Shown: positions 24,691 to 39,137, counted from the first letter of the stretch. The stretch is DNA of 64,000 nucleotides from Portulaca oleracea (GCA_029582165.1 CM055869.1:8836425-8900424), one strand, 5' to 3'. A program made the numbers and translations. The notes: generated by a model not told the origin, from the letters alone.

Positions 24691-25440
24691 GGAGTCTCTC
24701 TAAAATAACCTTCTTTCATTTTGCAGAAGTCCTCCAATATACTCCAACCGCTTTCTTAGAAAGGTTGTCCATAATGGCTCCGTGGATTAGTTTGTTTATG
24801 ATGTCGGAGAATTTTGAGAATATTAGGGATAAATTTAAGCTGGAAACATCACAATTTAAGTTCTAAGCTAACCGGAAAGGTTAACGCGAGACATATCAAG
24901 TGGACATGGAGCAACACAGTTGGTGTCTTAGGTGACATGGACTGTGATGACATACAGAATAATAACTTTGTTCTTCAAGCCATACACGACCATATCACCT
25001 TAACACATTGTATTGAGGTGCAATACAGCTACAAGACACATATCATTGCTCTATACAATATACCCTTGGACATATTCATAACCAGAAACAGATCATATGA
25101 AATTTAACTCCAGTGTTTGCCCTTGAATAAAGGGGATAGATATATGCTGAGATTTCCCCTACATTAGAGACATCGTTACTCGTCTGCTTCAAATTTGAGC
25201 ATTCATCGGATCACCTACTCCCTCAAAGCCAAGGTAGAAGACAGCTTATCAAGTCTGCTTTCCACATGAAAATTAAAAATAAAATAAAATAAAGACCAAC
25301 TCATCCATCTGGATCAAATTATTCCAGCAACTTTCCAGAGTGGCAATGAAATTAAAATGAAAAAAGAAAAGTCTAATCCTCAATCCTCGACGCAGAACAA
25401 ATGAGAACAGGAACAAGGGAAAGTGCATAGAATGTTGGAA
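24690..25440. other. Intergenic DNA 3' of the GS2 gene
   Basis: A 97-codon plus-strand open frame at 24814-25107 has no recognisable motif and is not called. The 3'UTR of the glutamine synthetase gene must lie in the right-hand part. Confidence 0.35.
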
Positions 25441-25444
25441 TCCC

Positions 25445-28295
<2,851 letters not shown>

Positions 28296-29449
28296 GTTTG
28301 GTTACTTCTCCCTGAGAATCACACAAATGAATGCATAAATGTATGGTACAATTCATCAGAAATTAGCTTCATACAATATATTAGTTTATTTTCAGTTGAT
28401 TCTCCTGTTACTAGTTTTATACTACTCAACAGATTGCAGCTGATAAATTTCATTCTTCTAGCAGTGAGATCTATAATACTTCCTGATTTTTCCAATTATG
28501 TATCCTCAAATTTTGGGAATGCAAAAAAGTCAACACTATTGTCTACTAATTCTCAATTTTATAAAAAAAATTAAACATGATCTTCACTGAAAATGAAACT
28601 TTGGCAACATCATCTGATGGACACTGTAGATGCTTTTGACAGCAGAAATGACCAGCCCTACCTTAGATACCCCATTTATGAAAACGCATTAACGCATGAC
28701 AACGCCACAAAATCTGATTCAATATCCAATTAAGATGACCTAAAAACTAGCTAAAAGGCACCCATCTTGAATCTAAGAATATTATCCAAAAGTTGATATG
28801 TTTAGTGTAATCACTGTATCAGTAACCTCGTAAAATCAAAAGCAGAAAGCAGCTCAATCCAAAATCTGGGCCGAACAAATTAGACTATAATTAAAGCATC
28901 TCGAACCTAGAATAAAATCGCAAATAAAATAGTAATAATTTCGTCACAATCATGATATAAACGTCACATTACCATCAGTGATCTCGTAACTTGAAGATTA
29001 CTTCCAGATATTTTCACAATAATTAGTTAACTAAAAACCATCGGCCAAAAAAACGTTGACATTATATTTTGGCGAAATCATGATAGAACGTCTACATCAT
29101 GAGTACTACTACACTGTCAAGATCAATGTACGAGAAAGCGGTTGAACAATTTCCCGATAGTTTCGAACACCCATTATAAAAACAGAAAACCAGAGTAAAA
29201 GTGGCGATGATGCAACACATTTGCATAAGTTTGGAGCATTAAACCTAAAAAGGAAACTTCACAGTGGACTGATTACATCACAATCAGGGAGAGTAAGAGC
29301 ATTAATTGAAGAAAACCATGAAAAAGCGAAATGAAGTGAGATGATTTACCTGCTCTGGAACTCAAAAAGAGGAAAGAAAGAGAGGAATCTGGGGAGAGAA
29401 AGTGGAGGTGGTGGGTGAGACCAAAAAATGAAGGGTTGTTTGTTTATTT

Positions 29450-29857
29450 ATTTATGTTATTTAGTTATTATTGTTGGTATTGGAATAATATTATTAGGCG
29501 AGTTGACAATAGGAATGGATATTGTATTTGTATAGTGAGTGGCTTTTGCAAAGGAGATAGGGGTACCCAGAAATTGGGTGGCGAGAAATTGATTTTGGAG
29601 ATGCCTTTTTAGAAGGCCCAAACAATGGAGGAATCATGAATGTCTGGATTTTAATGGATGACTGCAAAAAAGTGTCCTCCAGATAAGACCTCATCGGCCT
29701 CATCCTCTGTCCGGTAATACCCATCACAAATCTCTCCATTTTGTTTTTTTGGTGCTACGTCGCTCACTTGGCGTCTACTGCTCGCTATATGACTAGTTTG
29801 ATCAACTCAATCTCTTCATACGTCTTTTAAAATAAAATCGATACACTATCTATCTAC
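29450..29857. other. Region upstream of GS2
   Basis: This probably contains the GS2 promoter (minus strand). I see no sharp TATA box, only AT-rich sequence at about 29430-29475. No gene is recognised. Confidence 0.35.
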
Positions 29858-29860
29858 TTA

Positions 29861-30128
29861 GGCTCCGTTCTTTTATGCGGTTGGTACGATGTGGTAATGA
29901 TGCGGTATAGTGAAATTTGAAAAAATGTGGTGAAATGTGATGAGTTACGTTAGATGGGGAGAAAAAATGTGAAAAGTAAGAGAAAAGTTAGAAAAATGAA
30001 AAATGAAAAATGAAGAGATATATTATAGTGATTGTGGTCTGATGAGGTGTGGTGAAATATGTTAAAAATTAAAAAAATGTGGTGCAGTGTGATATCACAT
30101 CACACCAACCGTATAAAAAAATAGAGCG
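29861..30128. mobile_element. Tourist-like MITE, copy C
   Basis: 268 bp with inverted ends GGCTCCGTTCTTTTATGCGG and CCGTATAAAAAAATAGAGCG, and TTA duplicated at 29858-29860 and 30129-30131. The interior resembles copies A and B (GATGTGGTAATG, GTGGTGAAATG). A TTA duplication is what PIF/Harbinger-type elements make. Confidence 0.8.
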
Positions 30129-30134
30129 TTAGAT

Positions 30135-30650
30135 ATTTAGATTTGTAATGGAAAGTTCTCTAAAAAAATTACCAAAAGTATTTACTAAAATACATAGTAT
30201 CAATGTTTAAGTTTGAATAGCCTAATCTCTGTTGGACGGTCGAAACAAACGTAATTGTGATTATTTCTCCCAATTTTTAAGTTTCCCACATATTTTTGGT
30301 GTATGTTTTCATTGATTTTCGTTACTTCCTTCATTTCATATAATTTCTGTCATCTACAAATTGTACTCTAAAATTTTCCTTTCATGCATCATAAACTTCT
30401 TTACAATAATTACTCAAAACTTTAACCTATGCATCCCATTGGCACCATAGTGTGTATTATAATTATTGGTGCAAGTCGACAATGAGCTCTTTTAATTAGA
30501 CTCCTCGTCCTTTTATTTTATAGTTTTTCTGTTTCTATTTATTTGTTTATTTAGTAATTTTTTTTGTCCTTAGTTAATTGTCCTCTTATATTCCCATTGT
30601 ATTTTTTTAATTATATATAAACTACCTCTGTCTCATTATACTTGTCCAAC
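30135..30650. other. AT-rich intergenic DNA
   Basis: No feature recognised. Confidence 0.3.
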
Positions 30651-30651
30651 A

Positions 30652-31032
30652 CTCCCTCTGTTCCATATTAATTGTCATTTTTTAAAATTGTGTAGTCAAA
30701 TTTCAAAATCTTTGACCATAAATTTTTTAATGTATACAATGAGTTGCTATATCAAATTATCATCACTAGATTCGTAACGAAAAATATTATCATAAAATTA
30801 TAATATTACAATTATTAATAATATACTCAAATAGTACTTTTATCTCTCATGCCGCTCTTTGATTGATAATTTTAAGAAATTATTATAAAAGTACTATTTA
30901 AGAAATTATCAATCTTGATTGATAATTTTAAGAAATTATTATAAAAGTACTATTTAAGAAATTATCAATCAAAGAGTGACATGGGAGACTGTGAAAATCC
31001 AAATTATGTCAATTAATATGGAACGAAGGGAG
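30652..31032. mobile_element. Stowaway-type MITE with an internal duplicated hairpin
   Basis: The ends CTCCCTCTGTTCCATATTAA and TTAATATGGAACGAAGGGAG are inverted repeats, with TA after the right end (31033-31034). The left flank reads CA, probably a mutated TA. This is the common plant CTCCCTCYGT family, assigned to Tc1/mariner-type MITEs. Inside, a 54-bp unit starting GATTGATAATTTTAAG occurs twice in tandem (about 30859-30912 and 30915-30968). Confidence 0.8.
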
Positions 31033-31034
31033 TA

Positions 31035-31620
31035 CCTAACTTGAGAAGACCAATGTATATTGGGAATTGATGTGAAAATTTTGTAATTTACTCAAAATAT
31101 CCATATTTTAATTGAAGATAATAGTTGTTGGCATTGTAAAAAGTAAAAAATGAATTTATTATTTAGGGCTAGAAAAATAATTACAGTTGTTGGAATTGTA
31201 AATAAGACAAATATTTTAGGACAAAAGAGTTAGGTAAAATGACAAATATTTTGGGACGAAAGTAGTATATATTCTTCATCTCTCATAATTAATGTTTCAT
31301 TTTACATTCACACGGTGTAACTTTTACTAATTATACATATATATTCTTCATCTCTCATAATTAATGCTTACTAATTTAAGTAATTTTATAATTTTTCTCA
31401 CTAACTTTGTTGGTTATCTTGGTTTATCTGCAATCTCCTAAAATAACAAATTAATAAAAAGGGACAAAAGGAGTAGGTATTATATATTAACTTTTTTTAT
31501 TATCTTCTTCATTATCTTTTTTGACCAATATAATTTTACATAAAATTTATCAAAACTTGTAACACTATATTCATTTAATGGTATTTTTTGTTACGATCCA
31601 GTGATAATTAACAGTATCAT
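31035..31620. other. AT-rich intergenic DNA
   Basis: A short direct duplication (ATATATTCTTCATCTCTCAT near 31268 and 31338) is the only structure seen. Confidence 0.3.
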
Positions 31621-31623
31621 TAT

Positions 31624-31823
31624 GGCCCTGTTCGGCGGAATTAGTGGATTTAGTAGCGGATAGCTGTTATGGTAGCGGATAGCTGTTGGAGTAGCGGATG
31701 ACTGATAGAGTTTAGCGGATAGCTGATAGCTGTAAAAGTAGTCATTTATAAATAATGTGTTCGTTGAAATTAGCGGTTGGATTAATTTATAAATGTTAAA
31801 TGACCAAAAAGGACATCGTTTTC

Positions 31824-31901
<78 letters not shown>

Positions 31902-32437
31902 TCCCCAACTAAAATAACAATGTCACAGAATACCAAATGGCAAATATCAATGAGTTCTATTTCGTTGAATTGTTATTAATATTGATTTTGGAAAAGATCA
32001 TTTACAATTTCAAATAGTCCCTATAGATTGTAATGTCTTATTTCATTTATAAAAAAAAAAAACAATTGTCATGTTTGGTGCAATAGTTGACTATGATCAA
32101 TCCACTATCAAACATTCAACAAGGTTTTAGAGAGATGATACAGTATAAGAGGCTGATAGTTGGCCCTTGGTGGGATTAATAGCAAAAAAAAGCTACGATT
32201 TTTAATAGGCATGATCAGAAATATAAAAGCAAAGTTAGGGGTATTGCTGGAACTAAAGTACTGAAACGCTAATCTCAAACTGAAACGTTAGCTTGAGTAA
32301 CGTCTTGCAAAAGGTTCATCAAACGCTAAAGTTTATTTACAAGCGTTGTTTCACCGAACAATTAAAAACTGATAAAATAGAGTTTTGACTAATCAAAACG
32401 CTAAACGCTACTCTAAACGTTGTTGCCGAACAGGGCC
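31624..32437. mobile_element. PIF/Harbinger-like MITE of the AGCGGATAGC family, copy 1
   Basis: 814 bp. The terminal repeats GGCCCTGTTCGGC and GCCGAACAGGGCC are perfect inverts, flanked by TAT on both sides (31621-31623, 32438-32440). Several AGCGGATAGCTG units lie inside the left arm, with AAACGCTA units in the right arm as their complement. A (TTA)n run of about 76 bases (31824-31899) sits inside. Confidence 0.8.
31824..31899. repeat. (TTA)n microsatellite
   Basis: About 25 uninterrupted TTA units inside the MITE at 31624-32437. The open frame through it on the minus strand (poly-Asn) is an artefact. Confidence 0.95.
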
Positions 32438-32439
32438 TA

Positions 32440-33039
32440 TATATGTTGAAAGTTTAGTATGTCAAAATTTTCAAAGCTCCATTGATACAATATTTCAACT
32501 AATAGATAAAATGAAAAGAAAAGTTAAGTTTTATTCAAGGGATCTTATGATGAGTCTCCGATCCATAACCAAGCTTGTTAAAACTGAATCCTAACTCGGA
32601 TTCATTGGATAGTTAGAATCGAATTCACCCATGTAGGATTGTGGATCGGAATGTAGATAGTAGAATCACATCGAGAATTTTGAATTATAAAATAGGAGGA
32701 TCGTAGATTATCAAGATTTTAATAACAATGTCCATAACTAGCAGAATTTCTTCATTTGTACTTTGGGAAGAAAAGATCTAAAAATGACTGCATTCAATTG
32801 TACTTTTGGGATTGGCAAGGCAGACAAACGCAAAATCCATTTAACAAAGGACAATTTAGGAAGAAATATGGATAGAATGGAATATATAATACATGAAATT
32901 CAAATACGCCTCGTGATTGAAGAAGAAAGTGTAAATGTAACTTGCCAAATGATCCAATTCGTAATTGTTTATATAAGTTTTGGTTCATATATCCATATAT
33001 AAATCCATTTAACAAAGGACAATTCACGAGTAATGCATC

Positions 33040-33042
<3 letters not shown>
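32440..33042. other. Intergenic DNA with a 24-bp direct duplication
   Basis: AAATCCATTTAACAAAGGAC and the four bases after it occur at 32833-32856 and again at 33001-33024. No gene is recognised. Confidence 0.5.
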
Positions 33043-33085
<43 letters not shown>

Positions 33086-33566
33086 GGATTCTAATAATCC
33101 CTACTATCACAAATTGTATGACAATAATCCCTACTATCATTTTGGATTCTGATGGTCCAAAAAAATTGTATTGTAATGGGACAAAATTGAGTGTATACGT
33201 TAAATATCATAGATTTTGTGTTGCATTTGATTCAAAGCTTTGTATAACACTTTACCACGATTTTTGATAAATTTACAGCATTTCTCCCAATTTTTTTCAA
33301 TTTTTTTTCAATTTTTTATGATTTTTCAATTTTATTCATTTTAAAAAATCATAATAATTGCTCGAAATCTCAAAAAAATAATTTAAAAAATGTGGGGTAG
33401 GAACCAAAAAACAAAAACAATATGGGGTAGGTATGGAAAAAATAAAAAGAATGTGGTGATGGATTTGGTACCACTACAATACAATTTTTTTTTTGAATGT
33501 AATCCAAAATGATAGTAGGGATTATCATATCTGATTTGTGATAGTAGGGATTATTAGAATCAAATT

Positions 33567-33629
<63 letters not shown>
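33043..33629. mobile_element. Foldback MITE bracketed by (TA)n tracts, copy 1
   Basis: The element (about 33083-33570) has long inverted arms: ATTGGATTCTAATAATCCC at the left, GGGATTATTAGAATCAAAT at the right, with a second inverted block, ACAATAATCCCTACTATCAT, inside. It lies exactly between a (TA)n tract at 33043-33082 and another at 33571-33629. The core (TTTGTGTTGCATTTGATTC, CACTTTACCA) is shared with copies 2 and 3 at 37.8 and 38.6 kb. Confidence 0.75.
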
Positions 33630-33632
<3 letters not shown>

Positions 33633-34142
33633 AAGACAAATTAACCATAGATGCCAATCCAAGAGATCAGACGACAATATTTTCATACGTGTAAAAGTGT
33701 ATGATTTTTTTAAAAAGTGTAAAAGTGTATGATTAATTTCCAACAAAAGGGGAATACACTCAATTAGGGCTTGTTCTATTAGGCTGGATGAATGAATTGG
33801 AAGGAGGTGTAAACAGTCGGCCAATGTCATAAGGAGTTGGAATGAGTTTGTGGAAGTTGGAATGAGTTGCAAAAAAACTTGAAAAATGGGAAGTAATAAA
33901 AGCTGTTAGAAGAGTTGGAGAGAGTTTAAATTTGTTCTAATCTATTAATATATAATAAGAGTATTTTTTTATCATATTTTTCTTGTAAATTAAAATTAAA
34001 ATGAAACGTGAAATTAAAATTATAAAAGTTCAGATATATTTGTAGCCAACAACAAAATAGTAATAAACTAATATAGCCAAAGTAACGAAAGTTTTGATAA
34101 CTATCATCCCATATGAGATTGACTTATATCATATAATATTTC

Positions 34143-34550
34143 GGCCATGTTCGGCAAAATTAGTGTTTTAGATAGCTGATAGCGGTTTATGTAGCGTATA
34201 ACGGTTTAAGCAGCGGATAGCGTTTTAAGTAGTGGATAGCGGATGACTGTTCAAATAAGAATTGTGTTCGGTAAATTTAGCAGTTCAATTAACAGATTAA
34301 TGTGAATTGACATAAAAGGGTATCAATAATTTCCAAAGATAAAATTTACAAAGGGTATTTTCTGACCGAAAAATATGAAACGCTACACCAAACACTAAAC
34401 GTTAACTTTATTAGCGTTTCACAAAACGCTCCTTAAAACGCTAATGCTCCTCAAAACGCTAGCTTACCGAACGCTAATATTTATGCAATTAAAGTTTTGA
34501 CTTGGTCAAGACACTAAACGCTACCCCAAATACTATTGCCGAACACAGCC
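34143..34550. mobile_element. PIF/Harbinger-like MITE of the AGCGGATAGC family, copy 2
   Basis: 408 bp. The ends GGCCATGTTCGGC and GCCGAACACAGCC are inverted, with TTC duplicated at 34140-34142 and 34551-34553. The arms carry AGCGGATAGCG and AAACGCTA units as in copy 1. Confidence 0.75.
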
Positions 34551-34553
34551 TTC

Positions 34554-34970
34554 ATCTCTAAACTATTTTATCACGTGTTTAGTTTGCTCATCAATTAGTA
34601 ACATATAATTTCATGTTTTCATTGGGTAGTAGGTTGCCTTGTGGACACCTTTTGATAAAGAAGACTAAAGACCCGTTTTTTAAAGGTGTAAGATTAAGTT
34701 AGGTGAGGAAAATAGTGAAGGTAAATAAATGTCATATAACCTTTTCCTTTTTTTATTTTAAAATAAATTCTGTGAGTTGAACAAAGAATTTAATTTGTGA
34801 TCAAAATCAAAAGATGCATAGATAAAACAAACTTAGAACACGTACAACCAATATAGTGGAGAATTTGAAGACGAGATTGATGGTTGAAGTGAAGAAGAGA
34901 AGAAGAACGATGAGAGAGATCATGGTGAGCTAAGAATTTGTTGGAATACGCTCAAAATGAGCGATAAGAC
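34554..34970. other. AT-rich intergenic DNA
   Basis: No feature recognised. Confidence 0.3.
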
Positions 34971-34999
34971 AACAGTATGATCATTACTTTTGTTTTTTG

Positions 35000-35473
35000 A
35001 AAGGCAAAACAAAAACACAGCAATTTATTCAAGCTCTGAAAAATTACAAAGATCCTCCATCTCCAGACTGTGGAAAGAGCCTGGGAACTCACTCAGCCAA
35101 ATTCTCTTCTCCAGGAAAAGAGGAGAGAAGTGAGCAAGAGAATGGGCAAATGAATTACCCCCTCTTCTAACAAAGTTGAAACTACAAAAATCAAAAGAAT
35201 TACAAATCTCCAAAATCCGCTGCAAAAAAGAATGACAAACAGTACTTTCTATCTTCCGGTTTTTCAGACTGTTAATGACCCCAATAGAGTCACCTTCCAC
35301 AATTATTCTTCTGAAACCCAAATTCCTTGCTTCTAAAACCCCTAGCAGACACGCCCTTACCTCCTCCACTTGAGCACAACAAAAGTAAGGTCCTTGCTCC
35401 ATTCCAGCAGCCTCAATTTTTCCATCTGAATTTCTCACAACGAAACCCCATCCAAACCAACCCGAACCCACCC
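35000..35473 (-). pseudogene. LINE tail: RNase H domain, 5'-truncated
   Basis: A 148-codon minus-strand frame (35471-35025) reads as the last part of a plant LINE RNase H domain. It starts at GWGFVVRNSDG, has the acidic residue in EGDS, and ends with the SFNFVRRGGNSFAHSLAH motif that holds a catalytic-site His. The transcript end follows, with an A-rich tail (minus strand, about 35010-34990). The 5' part of the element is absent. The frame is intact, so it was inserted fairly recently, but it cannot be a functional gene. An 18-bp inverted repeat (34972-34989 and 35546-35563) flanks it. Confidence 0.8.
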
Positions 35474-35479
35474 TTCCCC

Positions 35480-36345
35480 CACCGACATCGCGACATTAAT
35501 TATTTTGCTAGCCCGACCCAATGAAGAGGCACACATGGCCCATTGAAGTAATGATCATACTGTCTGACATCGCTACATTAATTATTTATTTTGTCTGCAT
35601 CCCCCTACATTGATCTTATTTATTTTCTCATTACCGACATCGCTACATTAATTATTTTATTTGCTTTCGCTGCAATATAAGATATGTTCGATCTAGGTTT
35701 AATTCTTACCAAGTGGGTTTAGGAATCTGAAAATCGATCCTAACATTTTTCTCTTCATTTTCATTATATTTTTGGGTTAACCAACCTTTTTCTTTAAATA
35801 GAGATTATTATAATCCAAAAACCTACTAGCAAAATATGATTTTGGCCGATAAGGAAATCAATAAATATTTACTTAAAACAATTGATGGGGACATTTAGTC
35901 TATTCAAGTGTCAAAAACCATGTTTTTCTTAACAATTGATACGAGTGTATTTAGCACTAAAGGTGAAAATTATGAAATAGATTGCAAACAATATGGATAA
36001 ATTTATAATTACACTTAACCACATAAAATCTATATGTAAAAAATTCCATTACACAGGGCACCCAGCAGAAAGTTGACAAATTAAAATTTGGATTTTTGTT
36101 TCGGATGAATATCATTATATCGACTCCAAATATCATTTTATTGTGTCAGATATATCGCATATGAAACAGAATAGTGACATGCGCAACTAAATTAAGCAAT
36201 CTCAACCAGTTGAAAACTAATTGCAATCCAGCTTAATTATCCATAGACGATTGTGGGATTTTCTACACAGTTGACTTTTCTCAGAAATGCTTTAAAAATG
36301 TAAAGTCAATGTAAACTAATTGCAATCCAGCTTAATTATGCCATT
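35480..36345. other. Intergenic DNA with short direct repeats
   Basis: A GACATCGCTACATTAATTAT unit occurs at about 35484, 35566 and 35636 (first copy with one change). A 27-bp duplication (AAACTAATTGCAATCCAGCT and seven more bases) occurs at 36214-36240 and 36313-36339. No gene until the ankyrin exon. Confidence 0.6.
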
Positions 36346-37329
36346 TGGAGAGAACTATCAGCCTCGTCGTCATCGTCTTCGTCTTCCGATTCTGAGAAGC
36401 CATGGTTAGCAAGAAATAGTTCTGGGGGGACGCCACTGCATGTGGCTTTGTACTTGGGAAATGAGCAGTGTGGTCTTCAACTGTTGGAGGGTGAAGATAC
36501 TGATAGCGAGCTACTTTACAGCGTGGACGATGATTATGGCAGCGGACCTCTAGGAGTTGCCCTAAAAAAGTGGTTGCCAACAAGTTGCGCTGAAGATCTT
36601 GCAGTCCAGTTCGTATAGTACCAACGCTGAGAGAGGCGTCACTCCCCTTGATGTTGCACCCACCTGCACAGGTTCGGTTTAATATACTAATTAATTAAGT
36701 ATGATACGTGTCTTGTCCCAATACACTGCTTGAGTGTATTCCTTTTTATAAAACTAATATGTATTATCATTTTTAACTTCAAACTTTTTGACAGATACTA
36801 TTAATTATCAATTATAAGAAACTTGGAACGTGTTGGCTACGACAACAATTAAAATTGACACTCTAACGAATGAACCGCGTCCGTTGGGCATATTTTAGAC
36901 GCCTTTTAGTAAAGTTTTAAAAATATATATAATAGTGTGATTTTATACTATTTATATATATTATCATAGTTATAGAAGTCATTCATGTAATTTTTTTTCA
37001 ATTTAATTTATAAATATATATGCTTTGTACCATGGAAAGACGCTTAATAAGTGTCTTCCCCAAGACTTTTATCTATTTCCGATTAATTAATTCGTATAGT
37101 GAACAATATTGATTAGTGATTTGAGGTCTTGCATGAGATTGAATCTAATCCTGACTCGAAATTAATCACAAGGGAATAATTTTTCGATAATTTTTGTAGG
37201 TGATAGAGCATAAAAGTACAAAACTATTATGGGGCATTCAAATCATTAGCTTAAATTTTTAGTTGAAATGGCTCCATAGTAGGGTTGTGCATACTTTGAT
37301 TTTGACCTGAAAAATCGAGAACTAAACAT

Positions 37330-37670
37330 AAACTAAGTTTACTTATGCCTAGTGAATAGCGCTTTACATAGTAATGATTTATGTAGCAGATAATAAATAA
37401 TTGTTCAAATAAAAATTGTGTTCGATAAATTTAATGATTTGGTTAGCTGATTAATTTAATTAACCTAAAAGTATATAGATCGATAACTTTCAAATATAAA
37501 ATTTTCAAATGGTTTTTTTTAACCAAAATGTATGAAACATTAATCCAAACGCTAAATGGTATCTTTAATTATAAACATCTTAGAAAAGTTTTGCAATATG
37601 CACTTAGGGTAGCTTGTAGCGTTTTGACCAAGTCAAAACCTTAATTGGACAAATATTAGTGTTCAATAAC
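37330..37670. mobile_element. Diverged AGCGGATAGC-family MITE remnant, copy 3
   Basis: It shares ATAGCGCTTTACATAG, GTTCAAATAAAAATTGTGTTC and CAAACGCTAAATGG with copies 1 and 2 but lacks clean ends. It lies inside the first recognised intron of the ankyrin gene. Confidence 0.55.
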
Positions 37671-37724
37671 TTTCAAATAATGTTATCAATGAAAAAAATA
37701 TCGGGGAATAATGTCATTAATTTT

Positions 37725-37726
<2 letters not shown>

Positions 37727-37788
<62 letters not shown>

Positions 37789-38285
37789 GGAAAATTGGAT
37801 TATAATAATCCCGACTTTTACGAATTGGAAAATAATAATTCCTATTATCAATTTAGATTCTGGTGGTAAAAAAAAAATGGATTGTAGTGGGACATCATCG
37901 AGAGTATACCCTAAATATCATAAATTTTGTGTTGCATTTGATTCAAAACTTAGTATAACACTTTACCATAATTTTTAATGAATTTACGGCGTTTCTCCCA
38001 ATTTTTAAAATTTTATTTACGATTTTTTCACTTTTATTCCTTTTAAAAAATCATAATAATTGCTCGGAGTCTCAAAAAATAATTTAAAAATTATTTTAGT
38101 TACTATAATTCGTTACCTTTCTGGGGGGGAAAAATGAAAAAATAAAAACAATATATATGGAGTAGGAATGAAAAAATAAAAAGAATGTGGAGGTGAATTT
38201 GGTATCACTACAATCCAATTTTTTTTTTGGACCACCAAAATCCAAATTGATTGTAGGGATTATTGTTGGACTACAATATATAAAT
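37727..38285. mobile_element. Foldback MITE next to (TA)n, copy 2
   Basis: A (TA)n tract (37727-37780) is followed by AAAATTGGATTATAATAATC and the same core as copy 1 (TTTGTGTTGCATTTGATTC). The right arm, CCAAATTGATTGTAGGGATTATTG, ends near 38265 and is shorter than in the other copies. Confidence 0.65.
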
Positions 38286-38287
38286 AA

Positions 38288-38528
38288 CTGATCACATTAG
38301 CATGAAACTTTGGTGAGCATGTGAGCATGGATGGACATCAAGTATTGTATTTGAGGACATCAAGTATTGTTTCAAGGGACATCAAGTTTGCATGAGAACA
38401 TCAAGGGAACATCAATTCACCATGCAAACTTGATGTCTCCTAATACAATACTTGATGTCCCCAAAAAAATTACTAGATGTCCATCCATGCTTACATGTTC
38501 ACCAAAAATTCTATGCTCATGTGATCAG
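38288..38528. mobile_element. Hairpin MITE, 241 bp
   Basis: CTGATCACATTAGCATGAAA at the left is mirrored by CATGAGCATAGAATTTTTGG read from the right end (GCTCATGTGATCAG). The arms run for about 80 bases, with GATGTCCATCCATGC against GCATGGATGGACATC. Between the arms are further GACATCAAG / CTTGATGTC units. It sits between foldback copies 2 and 3, beside a (TA)n tract. Confidence 0.75.
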
Positions 38529-38531
38529 TCC

Positions 38532-38533
<2 letters not shown>

Positions 38534-38602
<69 letters not shown>

Positions 38603-39137
38603 ATAATTGGATTCTAATACTCCCTACTTTCACCAATTGGACAATGGTGGACCGTACTTTCACTTTGTATTCCGGTGGTCCAAAAAAAAATGGATTGTAG
38701 TGGGATATTTTCAAGGGAATCATAGATTTTGTGTTGCATTTGATTCAAAACTTAGTATAACACTTTACAATGATTTTTAATGAATTTACAACATTTCTCC
38801 CAATTTTATTTCATTTTTTTACTATTTTTTACGATTTTTTCACTTTTATTATTTTGAAAAAATCATAATAAATATTCGGAGTCTCAAAAAAATAATTTTA
38901 AAAATGTTTTAGAAACTACAATTCATTAACTTTCTAGGGGCAAGAACGAAAAAAACAAAAACAATATAGTGTATGAATGAAAAAAATAAGAAGAATGTGG
39001 TGGTGGATTTGGAACCACTACAATCCAATTTTATTTTTCTTTGGACCACCAGAATACAAAGTAAAAATACGGTCCACCATTGTCCAATTGGTGAAAGTAG
39101 GGATTATTAGAATCCAATTATCCTATATATATATATA
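38534..39137. mobile_element. Foldback MITE bracketed by (TA)n tracts, copy 3
   Basis: The element at 38601-39123 has near-perfect arms: GGATAATTGGATTCTAAT at the left and ATTAGAATCCAATTATCC at the right. A second inverted block is GGACAATGGTGGACCGTA against TACGGTCCACCATTGTCC. A (TA)n tract lies on both sides (38534-38600 and 39124-39137). Confidence 0.8.

Noticed and set aside
24814..25107. 97-codon plus-strand frame
   Set aside because: No motif, no codon-use signal and no neighbouring splice sites that would extend it.
29494..29739. 81-codon minus-strand frame upstream of GS2
   Set aside because: No recognised domain and overlapping the probable promoter region.
31591..31908. Minus-strand frame with a poly-Asn tract
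   Set aside because: It is the (TTA)n microsatellite inside a MITE.
33538..33872. Tyr/Ile-repeat frames at (TA)n tracts (33.5 and 38.5 kb)
   Set aside because: They are translations of (TA)n microsatellites.
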